A stretch of 64,000 bases of DNA, taken from Polyangiaceae bacterium (GTDB taxonomy: Bacteria > Myxococcota_A > Polyangia > Polyangiales > Polyangiaceae). Below the pieces are notes generated by a model. It was not told the DNA's origin and ran no database searches. It saw only the letters and a list, made by a program, of their open reading frames with translations. The position numbers and the translations under genes are program-made. How positions within the stretch are numbered: position 1 is the first letter of the stretch; every line of letters starts with the position of its first letter. The stretch spans positions 682,001-746,000 of the forward strand of contig JACKEB010000011.1 in NCBI GenBank assembly GCA_020633205.1. Reading direction: 5' to 3'. Below, piece by piece: positions 17,513-29,641 of this stretch.

Positions 17513-19252
17513 TCAAATCTTGTCAGTGACAGCTCGCCGTCTGCGTCGGCTGAGGAGGCCCGCAGCGAGCCCCAAGCCGAGCAGCAGCCAGTTGCTGCTC
17601 GGGGCTGAACCGGCGGTGCGACAACCACAGCCCGAGTCGTCGTTGCTGCCGTCGGCGGCGTTGCTGGCGGCGCCACCCGAGGTGCCCGCTGCGCTGCCAC
17701 CCTGGCCGCTGCCACCCTGCCCACTGCCACCCTGTCCGCTGCCTGCGGTTGAGCTGCCGCCTTGGCTACTGCCGGCGGTCGCGCTGCCGCCCTGGCTATT
17801 CCCCGCGGATCCTCCGCTCGCCATACCGCCGGATCCGCCGCTCACGCCGGCGTCGGGGTCTGGCATCACGCTTGGGTCGTGCCACTCGTAGGCTCCCACG
17901 TCGATGCCATTGCCTTGAGGGCGCGGGATGCCTTCGATGTCATGGGTCGGCGCGTTGTCCGTCGTTCCTTGGTCGATGGCTGGTGAGTTGTCCAGCAGGT
18001 GCACGTCGTAGGCGGCGGGGTCAACGAAGAACTTCAGCGGGTCGTCGATGATCACGTTGTGGTCTTCGGTGACGCCGCTCGCGTTCGCGAGATCCGTCGT
18101 GAGGTTGTTCGCGACCAGGCAATTGACCGGAGCCGTTCCGTTCTTGTGGTTCTCGATCTTGATCCAGGGAGGCCCGGGGTTGCTGGTGTTGGGGTCGAGC
18201 ACCGTGTTGTTCACGATGCGCGAGTTGCGCGCTCCGTACAGGCTGATGCCGTGCCAGTGGTCGGTGATGATGACGTTGTTCTCCACCACCCAGTCGACGA
18301 AGGTCCCGTCAAAGCAGCCAATGCCCTGCAGCGGTCCTCTGAGCGGCTGATTGGGATCTTCATAGTTGATGATCACGTTTCCGCGCAGAACGATACCGGT
18401 GACCTCTCCCGTGCCGACGCCGCCAGGCCCGTTGGACCACGACTGGAAACCGTCGTCGTGGTTGTCGTTCACGTCGTAGCAGTTCTTCACCAGGTTGTAC
18501 TGGAAGGTGGTGTAGTCGCCGAGGCCGCGCATGCCGTCGCCGGAGAACGAATCCACCACGTTGTGCTCCACCAAGGAGTTGCTCGCGCCCACGCTGAGGC
18601 CGAAGTTCACGTTCTTCAGCTGGTTGCCGCGCAATGTGATGTTCGTACCGTCCGCGTTGATCCCGTTCACCGCCTTGGTGTCCCAGTCGTTCGCCGTCCA
18701 GCTCGAGGCATCGGCAACGGACTGCAGCTGGCAGTCCTCAACGATGATGTCCGACACCGGCCCGCTGTAGCCGTGACTGTCGAGGTCGATCATCGTCGTG
18801 CGTTCATAGGTGGGCGCGTAGTCCGGGCTGAGCAACAGGCCGCGCACGACCCAGTTTTTTGCCGCGCGGATGAGCAGCGAAGAGAGCTCCGGTGACTGCC
18901 CCGGGGCCGCGGCGATGGTGATGTTGCTGGCGTTGTAGTAGCCGGTGATGTCCACGGCGCCGTGGTAGCCGCTCAAGAGCCAGATGGTGTCGCCCGCCTT
19001 GATCGGCGCGCTGGCGTTCTTCGGTTCGAGTTGCGAGCCGCTCGAGTCGTACGGCAGGTTGTCCCAGTTTTGGCTGGCGATCAGATCGGCTTCGACGACC
19101 TCCTGCAGGGTTCGCCACGGGTTGCCTTGGGAGCCGTCTCCGCTTGGACTGCCGTTGGCAGGGTCCACGTAGAAATCGGCTGCGAAAGCAGCGCTGCCAA
19201 AACTCAGGACGCAGCCGAAAGTCGCCGCGCCCACCCAGAGTCGCCGTGCCAT
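17513..19252 (-). CDS. Secreted right-handed beta-helix protein with MYXO-CTERM tail
   Basis: A 579-residue protein with a Sec signal peptide (cleavage after FGSAAFA) beginning DFYVDPANGSPSGDGSQGNP, typical of polysaccharide-lyase-like parallel beta-helix proteins. Rungs with N-x-V/I patterns (NNVIITDHWHGISLYGARN, NNTVLDPNTSN) run to about residue 450. A linker of repeated GGSGQGGS units follows. The C-terminus has CGCR, one transmembrane helix and a run of five Arg, which is the MYXO-CTERM (TIGR03901) sorting signal processed by a myxobacterial sortase-like system. It is probably a surface-attached polysaccharide-binding or -degrading protein; catalytic residues are not identified. Confidence 0.9.
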   Translation of the reverse strand: MARRLWVGAATFGCVLSFGSAAFAADFYVDPANGSPSGDGSQGNPWRTLQEVVEADLIASQNWDNLPYDSSGSQLEPKNASAPIKAGDTIWLLSGYHGAVDITGYYNASNITIAAAPGQSPELSSLLIRAAKNWVVRGLLLSPDYAPTYERTTMIDLDSHGYSGPVSDIIVEDCQLQSVADASSWTANDWDTKAVNGINADGTNITLRGNQLKNVNFGLSVGASNSLVEHNVVDSFSGDGMRGLGDYTTFQYNLVKNCYDVNDNHDDGFQSWSNGPGGVGTGEVTGIVLRGNVIINYEDPNQPLRGPLQGIGCFDGTFVDWVVENNVIITDHWHGISLYGARNSRIVNNTVLDPNTSNPGPPWIKIENHKNGTAPVNCLVANNLTTDLANASGVTEDHNVIIDDPLKFFVDPAAYDVHLLDNSPAIDQGTTDNAPTHDIEGIPRPQGNGIDVGAYEWHDPSVMPDPDAGVSGGSGGMASGGSAGNSQGGSATAGSSQGGSSTAGSGQGGSGQGGSGQGGSAAGTSGGAASNAADGSNDDSGCGCRTAGSAPSSNWLLLGLGLAAGLLSRRRRRAVTDKI

Positions 19253-19457
19253 GCAGGGAGTTTACCTAGTTGGTCGATCTCTCTGACTTACGCCGACTGC
19301 GCGTATTTCAAGGCCTGGATTTAATAACAAATACAAGGGTTTATGCCGCGCGCTTGGACCGCTTCTCGCTACGCCAGGCGCATCGCCTTGCTGACGCAGG
19401 ACGCCGAAGGTCTGCTTGCTGCGGCTCGCACTCCGGGATTCAGCGCTATGCTGCGCC

Positions 19458-20063
19458 ATGCTTTCGACGAGCCTGTTGCTGGGTGCCCTGGTGGTATGCG
19501 CTGCGTTCGTAATAGTGACTGGTCTCCCCGTATCCGCGCGGCGAGGTACGGCGCTACTCGGTGTGTCCCTGGTGCTTGGCGCGAGCTTCGCTAGCGTCGG
19601 TTGCTCGAAGCCACAGCCTCCGACCATCACGCCGAAGAAGGGCACCATTCAGTCCATCGGGCCGACGGGTGTCACCCTGCGCCTGGAGTTCGACGCCTAC
19701 AACCCGAACGGCTTCGACCTCAACGTGCAAGCGGTGAAAGCCAAGGCAACCTTCGACGGCAGCATCAAGCTCTCGGAGGTCACTTCGCCAACTGCCATCT
19801 CACTGCCTTCCAAGGCGACCAGCCCGCTCACCGCCGACGTGACCATCCCCTTCAACAGCCTGCCGGCCTTGATGAACCTCGCAGCCAGCAAGACCGAGGT
19901 GCCCTACGTGATTGAGGGCACGGTGACGGTCGGTGGCAAGAGCCTGAACGTGAACCTGCCGTTCACCATGAAGGGCAAGGTGACCCAGCAGCAACTCGTT
20001 ACCGCGGGGATGAATAGCATTCAGGGTCTACCGGGCTTGAAAGGCTTGATTCCCGGGCAATGA
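19458..20063 (+). CDS. LEA14/WHy-domain lipoprotein
   Basis: From MLSTSLLLGALVV the product is 201 residues. A hydrophobic leader ends in ASVGCSKPQPP, though the start could be earlier (19416) and the leader contains two hydrophobic stretches. The mature part, with TGVTLRLEFDAYNPNGFDLNV, matches the LEA type 2 (water-stress WHy) beta-sandwich, where NPN is the hallmark. Bacterial LEA2 lipoproteins are envelope proteins of unknown role. The next gene starts inside its stop codon, heading a four-gene unit with successive ATGA overlaps. Confidence 0.82.
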   Translation: MLSTSLLLGALVVCAAFVIVTGLPVSARRGTALLGVSLVLGASFASVGCSKPQPPTITPKKGTIQSIGPTGVTLRLEFDAYNPNGFDLNVQAVKAKATFDGSIKLSEVTSPTAISLPSKATSPLTADVTIPFNSLPALMNLAASKTEVPYVIEGTVTVGGKSLNVNLPFTMKGKVTQQQLVTAGMNSIQGLPGLKGLIPGQ

Positions 20064-20899
20064 ACGCCTCCGTCGAGAACGTGCAGTTCACGGCGACCTC
20101 GCCTCGCCTCGCGTATCAGCTGCGTGGGAAGGATGCGCCGGGCGCGCCGGTGCTTCTGATCATGGGCTTCGGCATGCCTGGGAGCATGTGGGAGCCTCAG
20201 CTCGATGGCTTGAGCGAGCACCACCCGGTGGCTTGCTACGATCATCCCGGCATTGGCCGCAGCGACTCGACAGGGCGACGCTCGTCGATGGGCAAGCTCG
20301 CTGGCGATGCGCTGCGCGTGCTGGATGCTTTGGGTTGGCGGCGCGCTCATGTGGTGGGTGTGTCCATGGGAGGCATGGTCGCGCAGCACCTCACGCTAGC
20401 TTCGCCTGAGCGAGTTCGCAGCCTGAGCTTAATCGCGACCCACGCGGGTGGACCGCTCGGCCTCGTGCCAACGCTGGAGGGCTTGCGGCTCTTCGCCAAG
20501 GCTAATTTGCTGCCGGTTGAGAAGCGCCCGGCGGCGCTGATCGAGCTTTTGTATCCGCCCGAGTTTCGCGCCAGCGTGCGCTTGGAGGTGCTCTCGGAGC
20601 GCATGAACCGCGGTCTGAAGAGCCGCGCCAACCCAAAGACGCTGCGCGCCCAGTTGCTTGCCATCTTGAGGCACGACACCCGGCGTACGCTTCAAGGGAT
20701 CCGCACGCCGAGCCTCGTGATCAAGCCCGCGCGGGACATCCTGGTGCGCCCAAGTCACAGTGATTTGCTCGCAGCGCGTATCCCCAGGGCAAAGAAATTG
20801 ACGCTGCCAGACGCTGGGCACGGCGCTGTGTTCCAGTGCGCAGAGCGTGTGAACAGCGCGCTACTGGAGCACTTTGCGGCGGCCGACGTCGACACATGA
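20060..20899 (+). CDS. Alpha/beta-hydrolase
   Basis: A 279-residue alpha/beta-hydrolase. The oxyanion region is LIMGFGMPGSMW, the nucleophile elbow GVSMGGMVAQ carries the Ser, the acid Asp is likely in KPARDILVRP, and the His is in LPDAGHGAVFQ. The lid region is short and helical. There is no signal peptide, so it is cytoplasmic. The substrate class (ester, lactone or haloalkane) cannot be fixed. It overlaps both neighbours by 4 bp. Confidence 0.9.
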   Translation: MNASVENVQFTATSPRLAYQLRGKDAPGAPVLLIMGFGMPGSMWEPQLDGLSEHHPVACYDHPGIGRSDSTGRRSSMGKLAGDALRVLDALGWRRAHVVGVSMGGMVAQHLTLASPERVRSLSLIATHAGGPLGLVPTLEGLRLFAKANLLPVEKRPAALIELLYPPEFRASVRLEVLSERMNRGLKSRANPKTLRAQLLAILRHDTRRTLQGIRTPSLVIKPARDILVRPSHSDLLAARIPRAKKLTLPDAGHGAVFQCAERVNSALLEHFAAADVDT

Positions 20900-22584
20900 T
20901 GCGCCGCTTGGGTCAGCTTGGGCTGCTCGCGTGCGCCTGGGGCTGCGGCGAGAGCGGTGCCGCATCTCCCCCCGTCGACCCCGGCTTGCTCGATGTCGCT
21001 GAGCTGCCGCTCTTGAGGGTCTACGGGCCGCCGGGCAGTGGCGAGCGGGGCACACCTATCGCTGGCGGAAAGGACATCGATGGCGACGGCCATGCCGACT
21101 TCGTGGTGGCGTCGTTCTTGGGCACACCCCCGGCCAGGGACGGAGTGGGCCGCACCTCGGCTGGCATCGCCGCGATCGTCTTCGGAAACGGGGAGCTGAC
21201 TGGAGAGGTGGACGCATCCGTCCCCGGTAGGCGCGTGCTGCATGTCTACGGTACTAACCTCGCGGAAACGGCAGGCAACGAGATCTGGCTGGACGACGTC
21301 ACCGGTGATGGGCTCGCCGATGTGCTGATCGGACGTCAGAACTTCGCGCCAGATCTGGCGAGCGGCGAGTTCCCGGGCGCCGTGAGCGTGCTTGCGGGGG
21401 GCGCGGAGCTCCGCACGTTGAGCGGCGGAGTGCTCGAGCTGGGAGCGCCAGGCATCGCCACCGTCACGACCTTGCTCGGGGACGCCGATGGAGACCGGCT
21501 CGGGGTGTGGTTTCGCAGTGGAGACATCGACGCCGACGGGACCGCGGATCTGGTGCTCGGGGCGGATCAGGTCTCCCGGGGGACTGACACCCACCAAGGG
21601 GCGGCGTACGCGCTGCGGGGCGGCGCCTGGCTCGGCAGCGGAGGAACGCTGCGCCTTGCAGACGCGCCCGCCGGGAACTTCGCCGAGCTGAGCGTCGAAA
21701 GTATCCCTGCGGAAGCACATCTTGGGGCGACCTGCCAGCTCGCGGACCTCGACACCGACGGTCACGCCGATGCCATCGTCGCGGCGACCATCGACCGCGC
21801 CGGCGCTGGGGTCCCACCCGACGGCGCCCACAGCAAGCTCACACACCCGAGCGGCGGCGTAGAGCATGGTGCCGTATGGTTCTTCCCGGGGCAGGCGATT
21901 GCAAGCGCTTGGCAAGCGGGTACTCGTACTACGCTGGCTAGCGGCTCACTGCGGGGGGATGACAAAGGCGTGCGCTTCGGTGAGGAGATTGTCGGCTTGG
22001 GCGATATCAACGGCGACGCCCAAGCGGACTTGTTCCTGGGCGACATCGTCGGTGGTGGTGCGGGATCCATCTTGCGTCCTCGAGCCGGTACGGCACACGT
22101 GGTCTTCTCTGCAGCTGAGCTCCTGAGCGGTGACCACCAACTCGAGCAGCTCCGCAGCGCGGGCCGATTGTTCGAGGTAGTCGGCGCGCAGGGAGGGGAC
22201 ATCACCGGGGACACCGCGGTCGCCGGCGACTTCGACGGAGACGGCGTGGCGGATGTTGCCATTGCGTCACCTCACGCGAGCCGCTCGGGGCGCAACTTCG
22301 CTGGCATGGTGCACGTGATCTTCGGAGGTCAGCGCTTCCCAGCGCTGCTCGATCTCGCCGCGCCAAACGCGCCGGAACTTCGCTGGGAGCAGCTCCTCGG
22401 AGCCCATGGCAACGATGGCCTGGGCCAGGGCGACATCTTGGGGTACAGCGCAGCGAGCGCCGACCTGGACGGCGACGGGATCACGGATTTGATGCTGAAC
22501 GAGATGACGGGCGATGGACCCGCGGGAGTCGACACCGGCAACCTGGTGGTGATTTCCGGGCGCGCCCTGCGATCGGAGCCATGA
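20896..22584 (+). CDS. FG-GAP repeat lipoprotein (integrin-like beta-propeller)
   Basis: Starting at the ATG overlapping the hydrolase stop, the product is 562 residues with a lipobox-type leader (LGLLACAWGCGES). Seven FG-GAP/calcium-loop motifs of the DxDxDG type are spread along the chain, for example DIDGDGHADFVVA, DVTGDGLADVLIG, DIDADGTADLVLG, DINGDAQADLFLG and DFDGDGVADVAIA. Seven copies are what a closed integrin-alpha-like propeller needs. It is likely an outer-membrane-anchored calcium-binding adhesion or scaffold protein. Confidence 0.9.
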   Translation: MMRRLGQLGLLACAWGCGESGAASPPVDPGLLDVAELPLLRVYGPPGSGERGTPIAGGKDIDGDGHADFVVASFLGTPPARDGVGRTSAGIAAIVFGNGELTGEVDASVPGRRVLHVYGTNLAETAGNEIWLDDVTGDGLADVLIGRQNFAPDLASGEFPGAVSVLAGGAELRTLSGGVLELGAPGIATVTTLLGDADGDRLGVWFRSGDIDADGTADLVLGADQVSRGTDTHQGAAYALRGGAWLGSGGTLRLADAPAGNFAELSVESIPAEAHLGATCQLADLDTDGHADAIVAATIDRAGAGVPPDGAHSKLTHPSGGVEHGAVWFFPGQAIASAWQAGTRTTLASGSLRGDDKGVRFGEEIVGLGDINGDAQADLFLGDIVGGGAGSILRPRAGTAHVVFSAAELLSGDHQLEQLRSAGRLFEVVGAQGGDITGDTAVAGDFDGDGVADVAIASPHASRSGRNFAGMVHVIFGGQRFPALLDLAAPNAPELRWEQLLGAHGNDGLGQGDILGYSAASADLDGDGITDLMLNEMTGDGPAGVDTGNLVVISGRALRSEP

Positions 22585-23063
22585 GCGAAGCGAACTCCAA
22601 ACTAGCAGACCGCGACCAGCGCCTGATGGCGGCGATCACTGACGGCTTGTTGCTGATGGTCACGTCAGCGGCCGGCCTCGCCATCGCGTCTCGCTTCATG
22701 GACCTGGATATCGCGGATCCCGACGCTGGCCTGCGGTTTCAGATCGTCGCCCTGGTGTCTTCGCTGCCGATGAGCGCAATCCAGTGGTACCTCGTGGCGA
22801 CCAGTGGCCAGACCATCGGCAAGAAGATGCAGCGCATCCAAGTGGTGCGTATGGACGGCAAGCCGGTTGGCTTCGTGCATGGCGTCGCGCTCCGCAGCTG
22901 GGTGCTCGGCGCAGTAGGTATCCTCGTCGGATGCATTCGCATGATCGACTACCTGTACATTTTCCGCGAGGATCGCCGCTGCATTCACGACTTGATCGCG
23001 GACACCAAGGTGATCGCGTTGCCGCCCCTCGAGACGCAGGCAGACCCAGCGCGACCGAGCTAA
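22581..23063 (+). CDS. RDD-family membrane protein
   Basis: A 160-residue protein with three to four transmembrane helices. The RDD core shows as the opening helix with R/D (DQRLMAAITDG), SGQTIGKKMQRIQVVRMDG and the closing REDRRCIHDLIADTKVI. RDD proteins are membrane proteins sometimes linked to transport or stress; function here is unknown. It is the last gene of the four-gene unit that begins with the LEA14-like lipoprotein, overlapping the FG-GAP gene by 4 bp. Confidence 0.88.
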   Translation: MSEANSKLADRDQRLMAAITDGLLLMVTSAAGLAIASRFMDLDIADPDAGLRFQIVALVSSLPMSAIQWYLVATSGQTIGKKMQRIQVVRMDGKPVGFVHGVALRSWVLGAVGILVGCIRMIDYLYIFREDRRCIHDLIADTKVIALPPLETQADPARPS

Positions 23064-23105
23064 GTTGGCTCGCGGCGCCGTAGGTCGATGAGCGGGGGGA
23101 AGAAA

Positions 23106-23160
23106 CTGCGCCGGAGAGGACACTGCGCTGGAGAGGACACTGCGCCGGAGAGGACACTGC
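23106..23160. repeat. 17-bp tandem repeat between convergent genes
   Basis: CTGCGCCGGAGAGGACA is repeated three times without gaps (the middle copy has T for C at position 7), followed by a 4-bp partial copy. It sits between the RDD stop and the radical SAM stop. The 17-bp period is not a multiple of three, so it is not a coding repeat. Confidence 0.85.
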
Positions 23161-23182
23161 CCCTCACCCCCGAAAGAAACGC

Positions 23183-25996
<2,814 letters not shown>

Positions 25997-26218
25997 GGGG
26001 GATCTCGTGGGGGCTGCTTCCCGGCGTCGTCGATGCCCCTCCGCGTTTGGGGGTGAGGCGCGCTGCTTCTATCGACACCGACCAAAGGAGCCGTGCACGA
26101 CGAACCGGACGGCGTGCCTAGCGCGCAAACGCGGGTGAAGCGACCGCCAAAGGTGACGCCGCGGAAGGTTTGAACACTCGCGTGCTCAAGTCAAACTCCC
26201 GGCGATGGGGTCAGACGT

Positions 26219-26512
26219 TCAGCGGACCATGGTTGTGTCCGAGGTGGCCTCATGATTCGCGAAGAGCTCGAGGTGACCACACTCCGTGCAGCGGTGGGCC
26301 TCGATGGCCAACGGCTGCTCCCCGCGTACGTCGATGCCCCCGCCGCGCATCGCCGCGAAGAAACCGCGACGCGCCTTCGCGATGCCTTTCACCCAGACCG
26401 CTGCCCACATCAGCGAAGCGCGCGGGCTGACGAGTTCTCCCGTGTCGGGGATGTAGCCCGTTTCGAGTTCGCCACCGCACGCGGTGCACTTCGCCTGTGT
26501 GTGCAGAGACAT
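26219..26512 (-). CDS. Small zinc-ribbon protein (DUF6487-like)
   Basis: A 97-residue protein with two CxxC knuckles, CTACGGELETG near the start and CTECGHLELF near the end, forming one zinc ribbon. Between them is ETGYIPDTGELVSPRASLMW. The arrangement matches short zinc-ribbon proteins of the DUF6487 type; that name is recalled, not searched. It lies 10 bp downstream of the proline-rich membrane protein gene and is likely cotranscribed with it. Confidence 0.75.
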   Translation of the reverse strand: MSLHTQAKCTACGGELETGYIPDTGELVSPRASLMWAAVWVKGIAKARRGFFAAMRGGGIDVRGEQPLAIEAHRCTECGHLELFANHEATSDTTMVR

Positions 26513-26522
26513 GGATCTTGAG

Positions 26523-27233
26523 CTACTTCTTCGTGGGGTCGACCTCGGGCATCAACATCGTCCCGCCGAACTTGCCTGGCGACGGCGGCGCTGGCGGCGC
26601 GCCGGGCGGAGGCAACGGTGGTGCTGGCTGAGGTGACGCAGCGGTTGGCTGGAAGCTTGGCGGAGCGCCAGGAGGCGGAGCGCCAGGAGGCGGAGCGCCT
26701 GGAGGGGCAGCTGGCGGGCCACTCGGCTCTGGTCCACCGAAGCCTGCTGGCGGCGGGCCGTAAGGATTGGACGACACCGCGGCTGAAGCTGGCGGCGCTC
26801 CCGGGGAAGGCGCGGTTGGGACGCCGCTATTCGGGTTTGCGTAGCCGTCGGGTTGATAGCCCTGTCCGCTGAACCCTGGCATGCCGGGCGGCGTCGCAGC
26901 GGGCTTCTTGCTGCGGGTCACGAAGCCTCCGATGAAGCCGCCAATCCCGACCAAGCCCATCAAGAAGCTGGTTCCCCACGCGACGTTGCGGATCATCGAG
27001 AGGTTGTCGCCCTTCTCGCGGAGGCGTGCGGTAATCGACGAGCTCGAGCCCACGTACACGATAGCGATCGCCTCCGCGCGGTAGGCTTTGTTGGCTTGGT
27101 AGTGGAAGTAGCCTCCAACCCCTCCAAGGACGAAGGAGAACAGGAGCGCGCCAGCACCTGCGATGAACAGCAGGATGGGAAGCTTGCTCGACTTGGGTTG
27201 CGCGGGAGCCGCGGCAGGCATGGGAGGCTGCAT
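26523..27233 (-). CDS. Two-helix membrane protein with proline-rich tail
   Basis: A 236-residue protein. A short N-terminal segment precedes a first transmembrane helix (LPILLFIAGAGALLFSFVLGG); about 45 extracytoplasmic residues and a second helix (FLMGLVGIGGFIGGFV) follow. The C-terminal 120 residues are low-complexity Pro/Ala/Gly with repeated PPPGAPPPGAPP, ending GGTMLMPEVDPTKK. The repeats are mirrored in 15-bp DNA repeats. Function unknown. Confidence 0.7.
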   Translation of the reverse strand: MQPPMPAAAPAQPKSSKLPILLFIAGAGALLFSFVLGGVGGYFHYQANKAYRAEAIAIVYVGSSSSITARLREKGDNLSMIRNVAWGTSFLMGLVGIGGFIGGFVTRSKKPAATPPGMPGFSGQGYQPDGYANPNSGVPTAPSPGAPPASAAVSSNPYGPPPAGFGGPEPSGPPAAPPGAPPPGAPPPGAPPSFQPTAASPQPAPPLPPPGAPPAPPSPGKFGGTMLMPEVDPTKK

Positions 27234-27272
27234 TCATCACAGACTACCCCGTGCGAATGCCGCCTGGAATCA

Positions 27273-28646
27273 TCAAACCGACAGGGCGGTGTCAGGCTTC
27301 GCGTCGAAGCGGCAGAACAAGGCCTCCGCCGCAGGTATCACGATGTGCCGCAACGCCGCGGCGGCGACCAAGTGGCCACGTTGCTCGGACAAGACGCCCA
27401 GGGCTTCTGCCTCGAGCGTGCTTGTCTCCTCATTCGATGGTTGTGTCTCCACAAGCTGAGCCGCGATGGTCTCTCTTAGCAACCGGCGCGTCGGTGCGAC
27501 GAGCTCTGGGTGTTGTTCCAGCAGCCAGGCAACGCTGCGCCACGCTAGCGCTGCGTGCTGCGTCTCGTCCTCAGCTACGCCGCCCAGTGCATCGGCGAGC
27601 TCTGGATCTTCCGCCAAGAGAGAGGCCTCGAGCATGCGTGCGGCGGCGATGGTCTCGCCGATACAGCCTTCGATCAGGGTTGTCTTCAGCGTGTTCCAGG
27701 CGCTCCCGTCGTCCAGCGCTTGGGAGATGTCCAACGCACCCGGCTGGCGATCGGCGCCGAATCGACCCGCGATCGCAAACGCCAACTTGGCGTGGCGGAG
27801 CTCGTCAGCCATCGCTGACTGTGCGCCTTCGATCAGTTTTGCCGGCGCGCCCAGGCCAAGCAGCTGCAGCGTGAAACGCGCAAACGCAGCGACCGAAGCG
27901 TGCTCCATTGCGGCCATCTCCAAGTAGTGCGCGTGAGCCGCTTCTCGTGCCTGGGCGCTGACTGGTGCCCTGCCAAGGTGCGCGCAGACACCCTGCGCGT
28001 TCCACTCGGTACCGCCGCGAAGCGTTGCCGTGCGGATTTGGCCTGCGACCAGGAAGGGTCGCCCCTCCACGCAGGTGTCCAGTTCGCAACTGCGCTTCGT
28101 GCCGTCCCAGAGGCACAGCTCCCCGGGTCCGCAGTCTGCGTAGGTGAAGCATTCGTCTTTTTCAGTAACGCACGAGTACCCAGCCCCGCCGCACTCCGTG
28201 CGATAAGCCCCGCAGACGCTATTGGGGCAGTCGGCGTCCGTCCGGCAGCCTGTGGTCGGTGTGCAAAAGGACACCGCATCCACGCACGCGCAGAGTTCGT
28301 TCTCCCCACAGTCTGCATCCGACTCGCAGGCGTACCGGCAGTAACAGGTTTGTCCCTGGGCACAGTAGCCGTTGGGCGCGTCCGTGCAGTCGCTGTCGGT
28401 GTCGCAGCCGCCGTAGGGCTCTCCACCGCAGCTCACGCCTTCACGTGGCAAAGCCAGCTGGCAGGCCACTGCCTCGGGGCGGTGTTTCAGTCCATTGTTG
28501 CAGAGCGCAAAGCCTTGCTCTGGCGCGATCGAGTCCTCGCACTCGAAGCTGAATTCTGAGCTGGTGGTCGCACCGCACCCTAACCCCCAACCTAGAGAAA
28601 GCAGGAAGCTGGCGGACAAGGCGGTGATCGGGAGCTTGAGCTGCAT
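27273..28646 (-). CDS. Lipoprotein joining Cys-rich repeats to a ferritin-like domain
   Basis: Starting at MQLKLPITALSASFLLSLGWG (lipobox LGCGA), the product is 457 residues. Residues about 60-220 are Cys-rich with repeated CxxDxDC units (GCDTDSDCTDAPNGYC, ACESDADCGENELCAC, GCRTDADCPNSVC), like the disulphide-rich modules of other myxobacterial lipoproteins. The C-terminal 220 residues form a four-helix ferritin-like domain with a full set of candidate diiron ligands: MEHASVAAF, ADELRHAK, EGCIGETIAAA and EDETQHAALAW. This gives E, ExxH, E and ExxH. A membrane-anchored, extracytoplasmic metal-binding or oxidase role is inferred. It diverges from the SDR gene. Confidence 0.82.
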   Translation of the reverse strand: MQLKLPITALSASFLLSLGWGLGCGATTSSEFSFECEDSIAPEQGFALCNNGLKHRPEAVACQLALPREGVSCGGEPYGGCDTDSDCTDAPNGYCAQGQTCYCRYACESDADCGENELCACVDAVSFCTPTTGCRTDADCPNSVCGAYRTECGGAGYSCVTEKDECFTYADCGPGELCLWDGTKRSCELDTCVEGRPFLVAGQIRTATLRGGTEWNAQGVCAHLGRAPVSAQAREAAHAHYLEMAAMEHASVAAFARFTLQLLGLGAPAKLIEGAQSAMADELRHAKLAFAIAGRFGADRQPGALDISQALDDGSAWNTLKTTLIEGCIGETIAAARMLEASLLAEDPELADALGGVAEDETQHAALAWRSVAWLLEQHPELVAPTRRLLRETIAAQLVETQPSNEETSTLEAEALGVLSEQRGHLVAAAALRHIVIPAAEALFCRFDAKPDTALSV

Positions 28647-28849
28647 GCAGCCATTTAGAGCAAGCGACGTGCCGGCCGTGAAGGCGAACTCGGTGGTCAG
28701 CGCAAGGGAGCCGATTGTGCGCCTTGGCGCACTCATTCGCCGACAAAAGCGCGAGCAAATGCCTACGCCCGGGGACCTTGCGGGCGCGCAGCTGTTGCGT
28801 GCCGGTTTGTGCCATTTGCCCTGGCGCGTCCCCTGCTATGCCATGGGGT

Positions 28850-29641
28850 ATGCAGATTTCGGGGCGGCATGTGCTGGTGACGGGCGCTTCTTCAGGCATC
28901 GGAGAAGCGCTGGCGATGGAGCTAGGAGCGCGCGGCGCGAAGGTGACGGTGGCGGCGCGGCGCGTCGAGAAGCTCGAGGGCGTCGTCAACACAATCCGGG
29001 AAAAGGGTGGCGAAGCGAACGCAATCCGTGCGGATTTATCTCTGCCTGGCTCTGGGCTCGAGCTGGCCCGCCGAGTGCGGGACGACTTTGGTCACGTCGA
29101 CATCCTGGTCAACAACGCGGGCGTGAGCGGCGGGGTCAGTCAGTTTACCGAGAAAAACCCTGCGGAAATTCGCGAGTGCATCGAGGTGAACTTCGCCCAG
29201 CCTATGGCGCTGACCCATCAGCTGATTCCTGGCATGGTGGAACGCGGATACGGCTGCTTGGTTTCCGTGGCCACGGCGTCGGTGTTTTTCCCCACCAATT
29301 TGGCCTCGGTTTACATCGCCACCAAGCGGGCGCTGGTGAGCATCGACGAGGTGCTGCGGATCGAGCTCGCTGGGAGCGGTGTTCACGTGCTCACTGTGTT
29401 CCCAGGCCCGGTGGACACCCCAATGCTGACCAAGCTGATGGCGACGGATCAGCGAGCCGCGAAGGTGCTCGGCCCGTTCAAGGGCACCACCGACAAGCTT
29501 GCGAAGCTCACAGCGAAAGCCATCGAGCGGGAACGCGAGAGCATCGTCTATCCAGCGCAGTTCGGCGTTGGCCGCTGGGTTTCGCCGATCATGGGCACGA
29601 TCATGGCGCGGCTGTCTGCGCCTTTGGGCTTGAACCGCTAA
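28850..29641 (+). CDS. Short-chain dehydrogenase/reductase
   Basis: A classical SDR of 263 residues from MQISGRHVLVTGASSGIGEA (an ATG at 28838 would add four residues). It has the cofactor motif TGASSGIGEAL, the NNAG motif in VDILVNNAGVSGG, a Ser in the SVATASVF strand and the YxxxK dyad in VYIATKRALV. AARRVEK after the second strand suggests NADP(H) preference. The substrate is unknown; the C-terminal hydrophobic stretch (GRWVSPIMGTIMARL) may associate with membrane, as in SDRs acting on lipids. Confidence 0.92.
   Translation: MQISGRHVLVTGASSGIGEALAMELGARGAKVTVAARRVEKLEGVVNTIREKGGEANAIRADLSLPGSGLELARRVRDDFGHVDILVNNAGVSGGVSQFTEKNPAEIRECIEVNFAQPMALTHQLIPGMVERGYGCLVSVATASVFFPTNLASVYIATKRALVSIDEVLRIELAGSGVHVLTVFPGPVDTPMLTKLMATDQRAAKVLGPFKGTTDKLAKLTAKAIERERESIVYPAQFGVGRWVSPIMGTIMARLSAPLGLNR

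Noticed and set aside
23106..23160. CRISPR array
   Set aside because: The three 17-bp units are directly adjacent with no spacers, and no cas genes are present.
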